Assembly (NCBI GenBank): GCA_965651595.1 | Contig: CBFGTA010000036.1 | Location: forward strand, 1-19,580 | Direction of reading: 5' to 3' | DNA: 19,580 nucleotides | Source: CBFGTA01 sp965651595 | GTDB lineage: Bacteria; Actinomycetota; Actinomycetes; S36-B12; UBA10799 | In this document: positions 14,832-19,580 of the stretch, in pieces | Position numbering within the stretch: the stretch's first letter is position 1 | Layout of the letters: every line of letters starts with the position of its first letter | Made by a program: the position numbers and the translations under genes | Notes under the pieces: generated by a model | Seen by the model: only the letters and a program-made list of their open reading frames with translations | Told to the model about the DNA's origin: nothing | Databases searched by the model: none

Positions 14832-15954
14832 TTTTGGTGGGGGAGACCTTGGCCAACTGTTCAACGAGAAGCATGCTGAAGCCGTCAGCGATCTCGGTCG
14901 ACTCAACTTGGCCATCTTCGGTAAAACTGGGGCGGGTAAGTCGACCCTCATCAACGGAGTGTTCGGGCGCCACGTTTCGGCCACGGGTACCGGAGCGCCG
15001 GTGACGGCTGCGTTCGACTACTACGAACACCCCAACGGTATTCTCGGGATTTACGATTCGCAAGGGTTCGAAACCGGCCACGCCGGTGACGAAGTGCTGT
15101 TCGGACTTGAACGTTTCGTCGCCCAGGCACGATCCGAATCGATCGAACGTCAACTCCATGTCGCTTGGTACGTGGTGCACTGGAGCGATCGACGTTTCGA
15201 AGCCGCACAGGAAGCATTTGTGCGCCGTTTGGCGGGACTACTTCCGGTAGTCATGGTGATGAGCCAAGTACCCATGCGCCAGGACGGAACCGTCCACCAC
15301 GACGCGATCACCTTGGCCGAGTACATTAAGAGTCGCCAGTTGCCTTTGTCGCCCGGCAACGTCATCATCCCCACCAATGCACTGGCGGACCCATTTCTCG
15401 AAACCGTCGTGTTTGGGTTGGATCAACTACTCAACGCTACCTTCTCCGTTGTCCCCGAGGCCACTCGCAAGGCCCTGGTAGCTGCGCAGATGGTCGACAA
15501 GGAGCGTAAAAGACGGGCTTCGACTGCGATTGTTCAGAAGGCGTCCGCCTCGGCCCTAGCGACCGGCGCTACCCCGATTCCGTTTTCGGATGCTGCCATC
15601 TTGGTGCCTTTGCAGGTATCCATGATCGCTAGAATTTCGGCGACCTACGGACTCACACTGCCCGCCAATCGACTGGCTTCGATCGTCGGCTCTGTGCTCC
15701 TCGCGGGCGGCGCCACAACTGCAGGCCGGTGGCTGGTGACCAGCGCACTGAAGTTCGCTCCAGGCGGGCAACTTCCGGCAGCGGCCATTTCCGGAGCCGT
15801 GGCGGGAACTATCACCCGCAGTGTCGGCATGGCGTGGATAGCGGCCTGCGAATACCTCGTGGCGCGCCAAGAATCAGGTCAAGAGATCGACGTGGACATG
15901 TTGATCGCACTGTTCAAAGCCGAGTTCGATCGGCGGGGTAGGTCCGGTCGCTAG
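14821..15954 (+). CDS. GTPase with C-terminal DUF697 membrane domain
   Basis: A 377-residue TRAFAC-type GTPase. G1/P-loop is GKTGAGKS (34-41), G3 is DSQG (79-82), and a Thr in GTGAPVTAAFDYYEH may serve as G2. The usual G4 (N/TKxD), expected after strand LLPVVMVM, reads SQVP (148-151), so guanine specificity is not assured. Residues about 240-350 fit DUF697: ATGATPIPFSDAAILVPLQ, then Gly/Ala-rich hydrophobic helices likely to contact membrane. The GTG start overlaps the hydrolase gene by 11 bp with GATGAGGA (14807-14814) upstream, indicating translational coupling. The stop overlaps that of the convergent WS/DGAT gene. Likely partner of the hydrolase; function unknown. Confidence 0.85.
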   Translation: MATDFGGGDLGQLFNEKHAEAVSDLGRLNLAIFGKTGAGKSTLINGVFGRHVSATGTGAPVTAAFDYYEHPNGILGIYDSQGFETGHAGDEVLFGLERFVAQARSESIERQLHVAWYVVHWSDRRFEAAQEAFVRRLAGLLPVVMVMSQVPMRQDGTVHHDAITLAEYIKSRQLPLSPGNVIIPTNALADPFLETVVFGLDQLLNATFSVVPEATRKALVAAQMVDKERKRRASTAIVQKASASALATGATPIPFSDAAILVPLQVSMIARISATYGLTLPANRLASIVGSVLLAGGATTAGRWLVTSALKFAPGGQLPAAAISGAVAGTITRSVGMAWIAACEYLVARQESGQEIDVDMLIALFKAEFDRRGRSGR

Positions 15955-17366
15955 TTGGGTGCGGAATCTCCCACCGCGATGACCTCTTCGAGGGACTCGA
16001 CGAGACACTCGTGCAACTCGTCAGGACTCTCGACGCTGCCGCGGTCGATGTTGACGCCGATGAAGACGCGACCAAAGTAGCTCATCAAAGCGAAATTGAC
16101 TGCCGCGCCTCCCTTCGGCGCGAACGGAATCATTGCCGTCACCTGAGCACCGCCGAAGTAAACAGGAATGGGCGGGCCCGGAACATTGGTAGCCGCGAAG
16201 TCGGTGCCCTTCATCATGCCGCCAGCGATTCCCGTCGTGACAGGACGTGGCAACACCGTCAGCAGTTTGAATACCGAGTCGGACAACCCCAAGGCCGGTT
16301 CTTCGCGTGCTTGTTTGAGTAACGGGTGCAGTTGTCGCATTCGCTCGGCCGGATCGGTGACAGTAATCGGGATCGGGAAGCGAGCGGGCACCCAGCGATT
16401 GCCACCGGTGGCCTGTTCGGCTGTCGACCGCAAGTTGATCGGCATGTTCACGCGTAACGACGTGGACGAAGAACTGTGAGCCGCGTGATACTTCATCATC
16501 GCCCCCGTTACCGCGGCGAGGAAGGCGTCGTTGAGGGTTCCCCCTACCGCCTTGCCAGACCGCTTGAGGTCGTCGAGCCCAACTTCAACGACCGAAAAAC
16601 TCACCGACAGCGAGCGTTCGGTCCATAAGTCCGACAGCGGCTCAGACGCTGGCGCCAGCATGCGGCCAGCCGATGCCGCCCATTCCTGGGTGGCGACTGC
16701 GGCTCCCATCGGATCGTGCAGCGCCTGGCCCACCAACCGGGTGACGCCGCGTGCTACGCCGCGGGTGTCTTCGTACATTTCATGCACTCCGGCCGACACG
16801 CCTTCTTCGAGGCGGTCCACAGCGTCGAGGGGGTGGGGAGTCGGTGGATCTGGCAGTGGCCCTAGATCCGTGTCGGCATCCGGAGCGAAGTCCAAGATTG
16901 ATGCGGCCATCTGCATTCCACCCACGCCATCGGTGATGGAGTGGTGGATCTTGATGATGAAGGCCGCGACTCCGCCCTTGAGACCCGTAATGACGTGCAG
17001 TTCCCACAGTGGTCGGGCCCGATCGAAGTCCTGCTCACTGATGGTCTCTGCCAGTTCCAACACCTCGGCCATGCCGGGGGACTTGCCGGGCACGCGCCCG
17101 AACCGCAAGTGATACCCGAGGTCGAAGTTGGGGTCGACTTCCCAGCGGGGAGGGATGAGGGAGAAAGGATTGCCTATCGCTCTTTGTCGCAGCTTAGGTG
17201 TGGCCAGCGACATGCGCTCCACGCGATCGTGAACGATATCTCGGTCGGGAGCCTTGTCGAGACCCACCACTAAGGTGATTACAGAACGGAGAAGGGGGTC
17301 TTCTTCGACTCCCCACATCACTGCGTCAAAAGCGCCCATGCGCGGATCGATCGTCACAGGTGTCAT
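15951..17366 (-). CDS. WS/DGAT family wax ester synthase / diacylglycerol acyltransferase
   Basis: A 471-residue acyltransferase of the bacterial WS/DGAT family, using acyl-CoA to acylate fatty alcohols or diacylglycerol at the membrane or lipid-droplet surface. The catalytic motif is HHSITDG (H141-H142...D146-G147). PLWE (119-122), GTLNDAFLAAV, NVPGPPIPVYFGGA and the C-terminal DUF1298 part (GAAVNFALMSYFGRVFIGVNID) all fit, and length is normal. It starts MTPVTIDPRMGAFDAVMW; the second ATG (17339) aligns better with the usual start but has no better signal. Neither a Shine-Dalgarno nor a TANNNT element is clear. Some members have other acyl acceptors, so storage-lipid synthesis is probable, not proven. 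Confidence 0.92.
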   Translation of the reverse strand: MTPVTIDPRMGAFDAVMWGVEEDPLLRSVITLVVGLDKAPDRDIVHDRVERMSLATPKLRQRAIGNPFSLIPPRWEVDPNFDLGYHLRFGRVPGKSPGMAEVLELAETISEQDFDRARPLWELHVITGLKGGVAAFIIKIHHSITDGVGGMQMAASILDFAPDADTDLGPLPDPPTPHPLDAVDRLEEGVSAGVHEMYEDTRGVARGVTRLVGQALHDPMGAAVATQEWAASAGRMLAPASEPLSDLWTERSLSVSFSVVEVGLDDLKRSGKAVGGTLNDAFLAAVTGAMMKYHAAHSSSSTSLRVNMPINLRSTAEQATGGNRWVPARFPIPITVTDPAERMRQLHPLLKQAREEPALGLSDSVFKLLTVLPRPVTTGIAGGMMKGTDFAATNVPGPPIPVYFGGAQVTAMIPFAPKGGAAVNFALMSYFGRVFIGVNIDRGSVESPDELHECLVESLEEVIAVGDSAPN

Positions 17367-17448
17367 TGTGTAAGAAAAATGGGCCCGACGCGACTCTAAA
17401 GGCCTTGAATGGGTGTGAGTTGGTCTGCGCGCACGGTGGTAGTTCGTC

Positions 17449-17454
17449 TACGAT
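17449..17454 (+). promoter_or_regulatory. Leaderless -10 element of the 80-residue protein gene
   Basis: TACGAT followed by CAGCAGC and ATG 17462 (7-nt gap). It selects the ATG at 17462 as the start. Confidence 0.5.
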
Positions 17455-17461
17455 CAGCAGC

Positions 17462-17704
17462 ATGAGTCACCCATCGCTGGCAGCCGTAGTCGATAGTCGT
17501 ACTGCCGAAGCCGTACGCATGATGGACGCCAAAATTGATCACCGGGCTGTCAAGGTGACCCTATGGTCGCTGGCTATCGCCTCGACGTTTGGCGCGGTCG
17601 CTGCGGGATTGGGAGTCGTGGCCGCCGGTGCTGGCGCCTACGGTGCTATCGAGTTCGCCCGCCAAGCCAGGCAGAACCGCCAGCGTGACAACGCGGTTGG
17701 CTAG
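17462..17704 (+). CDS. Small single-pass membrane protein of unknown function
   Basis: An 80-residue protein, not recognised. Residues 1-30 are hydrophilic (MSHPSLAAVVDSRTAEAVRM, MDAKIDHRAV). About 32-64 is one long Ala/Gly-rich hydrophobic stretch (WSLAIASTFGAVAAGLGVVA) that could form one helix or a hairpin. The tail is strongly basic (FARQARQNRQRDN). This predicts an inner-membrane protein with a cytoplasmic basic tail. The start is set by TACGAT 7 nt upstream; longer in-frame upstream sequence has no signal. It is divergent from WS/DGAT (95 bp) and convergent with the Mpo1-like gene across a hairpin. Confidence 0.65.
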   Translation: MSHPSLAAVVDSRTAEAVRMMDAKIDHRAVKVTLWSLAIASTFGAVAAGLGVVAAGAGAYGAIEFARQARQNRQRDNAVG

Positions 17705-17722
17705 ATCAGCGTTCAGGCTTGG

Positions 17723-17758
17723 CGGTAGTGCCAACCGGAACTCCAGTTGGAGCTACCG
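17723..17758. terminator. Putative bidirectional terminator hairpin
   Basis: CGGTAG (17723-17728) and CCAAC (17731-17735) pair with GTTGG (17746-17750) and CTACCG (17753-17758), giving 6 + 5 bp separated by a 2x2 internal loop. An alternative inner hairpin, CTCCA-GT-TGGAG, lies in the middle. It spans the gap between two convergent genes and includes the Mpo1-like stop codon. No T-run on either side. Confidence 0.5.
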
Positions 17759-18160
17759 GGAGGCCGCACTTTCTAGTTCTACCTCTGACCAGGCCTGATC
17801 GGAGTTGGCTGATTCGAGGCGGGCAAGAGTCTCTGCCGCGATCTGATGCAGTTCCGCATTTTGGCCACGCGCCATGTCGAACATCATGCGGAAGTCGCCG
17901 AGCGCAGAGTAGAGCGGATAGCCAAAACTGGCCGGTTTGTTCTTCTCGATGAGGAAATGACTCAACCACGCCGTACCGTACCCCACGATCGGAGCCGCGA
18001 GTACCTGTTTGCGGGGCCCGAACGTGAGGGCTTTGACCGCCAATGCCGCAGCGAGCCCGGTTCCGACAGAGTGAACCACCCGAGTCGCGAACTTGGAGTG
18101 CTGGCTCAGGTAGTAGGGGTAGAACTCCCCAAACGATTCAAACGACGGTTGATCACGCAT
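17753..18160 (-). CDS. Mpo1-like (DUF962) membrane protein
   Basis: A 135-residue protein of the Mpo1/DUF962 family. Hallmarks are FGEFYPYYLSQHSKFATRVVH (conserved H21, H30), SVGTGLA and YGTAWLSHFLIEKNKPASF (H68), then YPLYSALGDFRMM. Yeast Mpo1 is an iron-dependent dioxygenase that shortens 2-hydroxy fatty acids during phytosphingosine degradation; the histidines are the candidate metal ligands. Bacterial members are mostly uncharacterised, so a 2-hydroxy-acyl lipid substrate is inference. Two hydrophobic helices are visible (about 33-46 and 52-68). ATG 18160 is 6 nt after TAGGTT. It lies near the WS/DGAT gene, a possible lipid context. Confidence 0.85.
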   Translation of the reverse strand: MRDQPSFESFGEFYPYYLSQHSKFATRVVHSVGTGLAAALAVKALTFGPRKQVLAAPIVGYGTAWLSHFLIEKNKPASFGYPLYSALGDFRMMFDMARGQNAELHQIAAETLARLESANSDQAWSEVELESAASR

Positions 18161-18166
18161 GTCCCC

Positions 18167-18195
18167 AACCTACCGTTGCAGGTCCACGCTGTCAC
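18167..18195 (-). promoter_or_regulatory. Leaderless promoter of the Mpo1-like gene
   Basis: Minus strand: GTGACA (18195-18190) as -35, 17-bp spacer, TAGGTT (18172-18167) as -10, then GGGGAC and ATG 18160. It is the most complete promoter in the window. Confidence 0.6.
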
Positions 18196-18239
18196 CTGTG
18201 CAGGCTCGACCGCTCCCGATTCTGCACCTACCGACGAAC

Positions 18240-18245
18240 TACTAT
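18240..18245 (+). promoter_or_regulatory. Putative -10 element of the lipoprotein gene
   Basis: TACTAT, a good -10 match, 48 nt before ATG 18294. No clear -35. Transcription from it would give a leader of about 40 nt that includes the palindrome at 18263-18272. Confidence 0.35.
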
Positions 18246-18262
18246 GGGCGGGGCGAGGCCGG

Positions 18263-18272
18263 TCGCTAGCGA
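18263..18272. repeat. Perfect 10-bp palindrome upstream of the lipoprotein gene
   Basis: TCGCTAGCGA, self-complementary, with partly matching flanks (GG before, GACC after). It lies just downstream of the TACTAT element and 21 bp before the ATG. This position suits a repressor operator or an mRNA structure; no regulator is identified. Confidence 0.4.
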
Positions 18273-18293
18273 GACCGCATTCCACCAACAGAG

Positions 18294-18995
18294 ATGAGGT
18301 TCACGGTGTGGGCATCACAGTTGAGACCTGTAACGGTGGTGTCACTGGCAGTTCTGGTCAGCGTTGGAATGACTGCATGTGGGGCAACCACCCTGCAGCC
18401 ACCTGCTCCTCAGCCCAGCCCGACGGCCCAGACGGGATCCGATCCGACTTCAACGAGTCAGTCCTCAGAGCCCAGCCCACCCGCGCGTTCGCCCGCCACG
18501 CCGACGTCATCGCCGCCACTTAACGTCGATGACGACCTACGTAGTTATGTCATCACTGCTGGAAGTGTGATCAGTGTCGAAGAAGTGGGTCGGTCGTGGA
18601 ACATCAGTCGCGGCACGGTCGCTGTGGAGAGTCAAGGCCTCGGCCAGTGGCGCGTCGTCGTCAACGCAGTCGTACCGGCCGAGGCCGAACATCCCCGCAC
18701 GCGGGTGCGGCTGGAAGCGACTATTGCCAGCAACGGGCGGGTCGCTGACGGCGTGCTGTCGGCCACCGACGGGCCTAACCGACGGGTGGAGACCGAATCA
18801 AGGGCCAGAGACACGATCAACACTCGATCTTACGAATGGTCGATCGTCGGCCAGACTGGCCTCGTCGGAGTGGATGCCCCCCTCGACTCGGTGGACATCT
18901 GGACAGCTCGGGCGGTGACCGTCAACCGAGCCGAGCAGACGGCCAACAACCCCATGTATTTGCGCATCGCCGGGAGCAATCAACCCGCCTCATAA
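18294..18995 (+). CDS. Putative secreted lipoprotein of unknown function
   Basis: A 233-residue exported protein. It has a short basic N-region, a hydrophobic core (about 12-25) and a lipobox-like GMTAC with C29 as the probable lipidated cysteine. Residues about 31-75 are a Pro/Ser/Thr-rich linker (PPAPQPSPTAQ, SSEPSPPARSPATPTSSPP), typical of actinobacterial surface lipoproteins. The rest (about 76-233) is a soluble, beta-rich domain I do not recognise (VISVEEVGRSWNISRGTVAV, VVVNAVVPAEAEHPRTRVRL). Start is uncertain: ATG 18294 gives a basic N-terminus, while GTG 18306 has GAGG (18296-18299) at good spacing. It diverges from the Mpo1-like gene. Confidence 0.72.
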   Translation: MRFTVWASQLRPVTVVSLAVLVSVGMTACGATTLQPPAPQPSPTAQTGSDPTSTSQSSEPSPPARSPATPTSSPPLNVDDDLRSYVITAGSVISVEEVGRSWNISRGTVAVESQGLGQWRVVVNAVVPAEAEHPRTRVRLEATIASNGRVADGVLSATDGPNRRVETESRARDTINTRSYEWSIVGQTGLVGVDAPLDSVDIWTARAVTVNRAEQTANNPMYLRIAGSNQPAS

Positions 18996-19018
18996 TCGAA
19001 ACGCCGAACCCGATGAGT

Positions 19019-19047
19019 TTGAAACGGCGCTCGAGGTGGCACACTGT
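19019..19047 (+). promoter_or_regulatory. Candidate promoter of the cold-shock gene
   Basis: TTGAAA (19019-19024), 17-bp spacer, CACTGT (19042-19047). Transcription would begin around 19054, placing the 8-bp hairpin at the extreme 5' end of the mRNA. Confidence 0.4.
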
Positions 19048-19051
19048 CCTA

Positions 19052-19070
19052 TGGCGGCACCTTGCCGTCA
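19052..19070 (+). promoter_or_regulatory. 5' leader hairpin of the cold-shock mRNA
   Basis: TGGCGGCA (19052-19059) pairs with TGCCGTCA (19063-19070) around a CCT loop: 8 bp with one wobble. AAGGAG, the Shine-Dalgarno (19074-19079), begins 4 nt later. The hairpin may influence mRNA stability or ribosome loading. Confidence 0.45.
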
Positions 19071-19090
19071 CTTAAGGAGAAGTAAAGATA

Positions 19091-19294
19091 ATGGCGCAAG
19101 GCACAGTAAAATGGTTCAACTCCGAAAAGGGCTTCGGCTTCATTGAGCAAGATGGCGGCGGAGCGGACGTGTTCGTCCACTACACCGCGATCGACGTTCA
19201 GGGATTCCGTACTCTGGATGAGGGCCAGCGAGTTGAATTCGAAGTGACCCAGGGCCAAAAGGGCCCCCAGGCGGATCAGGTCCGCCCCGTCTAG
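19091..19294 (+). CDS. Cold-shock domain protein (CspA family)
   Basis: A 67-residue cold-shock protein, a five-stranded OB fold binding single-stranded RNA/DNA as an RNA chaperone. It has [15 protein letters not shown] with RNP1 (KGFGFI, 13-18) and RNP2 (VFVHYTAI, 27-34). The end is [12 protein letters not shown], the usual actinobacterial tail. Length is standard. A strong Shine-Dalgarno, TAAGGAGA (19073-19080), lies 10 nt before the ATG, unlike the leaderless genes around it, which fits a highly expressed mRNA. It forms a monocistronic unit with a leader hairpin and a terminator. The family includes constitutive as well as cold-induced members, so cold induction is not proven. Confidence 0.95.
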   Translation: MAQGTVKWFNSEKGFGFIEQDGGGADVFVHYTAIDVQGFRTLDEGQRVEFEVTQGQKGPQADQVRPV

Positions 19295-19324
19295 GTCAGA
19301 CGAACTAAAGTCCGTAAGACCTAG
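19291..19324 (+). repeat. 7-bp inverted repeat after the cold-shock gene stop
   Basis: CTAGGTC (19291-19297), which contains the TAG stop, and GACCTAG (19318-19324) are perfect inverted copies separated by 20 nt. It could form a 3' stem before the main terminator. Confidence 0.4.
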
Positions 19325-19339
19325 CTCTTTCAGACTTTC

Positions 19340-19373
19340 ACTGAAGGCTCCGGAACTTTCCGGGGCCTTCAGT
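19340..19373 (+). terminator. Strong terminator hairpin after the cold-shock gene
   Basis: ACTGAAGGCTCCGG (19340-19353) pairs with CCGGGGCCTTCAGT (19360-19373) over 14 positions with a single T-G wobble and the loop AACTTT. Only a short T-rich tail (CGTTTG) follows, as is common for actinobacterial terminators. Confidence 0.8.
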
Positions 19374-19580
19374 CGTTTGCGGGCCTGTCTGCATGGACGA
19401 GGTACCATCCGTCACCCGTTTAGCCCTACTCGCGTACACAAAGGCGCCGTCCGACACCCTCTTTTCCCGATTACTGAAAATTGTCGCGTCGAACCTGCTA
19501 TACATGCTGTCTATGACGATTAATCGGGGTTAGCGGCCAAAATGTGTGTCTGGTGTTGGGTGTGTCAGCTTCGTCCGGCC
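19374..19580. other. Right-edge intergenic region, no gene recognised
   Basis: About 207 bases without a convincing coding frame. The segment 19465-19530 is notably AT-richer than the rest. It contains TGCTATACAT (19496-19505), an extended -10-like element with CTGAAA (19474-19479) upstream at a long 19-bp spacer. An ATG at 19542 opens a frame to the edge, but the start (MCVWCWVC) looks unlike a protein and has no ribosome binding site. This is probably a promoter region for a gene or RNA beyond the edge. Confidence 0.35.

Noticed and set aside
14554..15180. 208-codon minus-strand frame opposite the hydrolase-GTPase junction
   Set aside because: It overlaps two well-supported genes on the other strand and shows no recognisable features.
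1..19580. CRISPR array, insertion sequence, prophage, tRNA or rRNA
   Set aside because: No regularly spaced repeats, transposase or integrase motifs, terminal inverted repeats or tRNA cloverleaf were seen on reading the window; a tRNAscan or repeat search was not possible.

Overview
The window looks like a stretch of chromosome from a high-GC actinobacterium (Actinomycetota). The evidence is the GC-rich codon third positions, frequent GTG starts, and several actinobacterial families: a Gbn-like GATC-binding small nucleoid protein, DUF3099, a WS/DGAT acyltransferase, an Abhydrolase_9 protein and a small bacterial dodecin. I cannot place it below phylum/class. About half of the genes show an actinobacterial leaderless promoter: a TANNNT-like -10 hexamer ending exactly 6 or 7 nt before the start codon, with no Shine-Dalgarno site. 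No rRNA, tRNA, CRISPR array, insertion sequence or prophage is visible. Most of the window reads as ordinary core chromosome.

Layout. (1) 157-3125, plus strand: gbn-like DNA-binding protein, an enoyl-CoA hydratase-family protein and an ABC exporter half-transporter, tightly spaced, each with a Shine-Dalgarno site. (2) 3157-5193, minus strand: DUF3099 membrane protein, SURF1 (cytochrome oxidase assembly) and an atypical short-chain dehydrogenase; dodecin diverges from DUF3099 at 5312. (3) 5550-6732: a TMEM175-type potassium channel homologue and a SixA-type histidine phosphatase, divergent with only 25 bp between start codons. (4) 6761-8835, minus strand: an uncharacterised protein and phosphoserine phosphatase SerB, coupled by an ATGA overlap. 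(5) 8898-11161, plus strand: TauE/SafE permease, SpoU-type RNA methyltransferase, histidine-phosphatase-superfamily enzyme. (6) 11212-12699, minus strand: POT-family peptide transporter. (7) 12783-15954, plus strand: a membrane-anchored alpha/beta-hydrolase and a membrane-associated DUF697 GTPase that overlap by 11 bp; 15951-17366 is a convergent WS/DGAT acyltransferase whose stop codon shares a CTAG with the GTPase stop. (8) 17462-19294: a tiny membrane protein, an Mpo1-like (DUF962) protein, a secreted lipoprotein and a cold-shock protein with a hairpin leader and a clear terminator.

The order gbn / enoyl-CoA hydratase / ... / SURF1 / ... / serB resembles, from memory, a conserved part of the Streptomyces core chromosome. 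The least-explained part is region 7: a membrane serine hydrolase and a GTPase with a degenerate guanine-specificity motif, made as one translationally coupled unit beside an acyl-CoA-dependent lipid acyltransferase. With the Mpo1-like protein 0.4 kb further on, it suggests a lipid or membrane module. That reading is inference from gene context.
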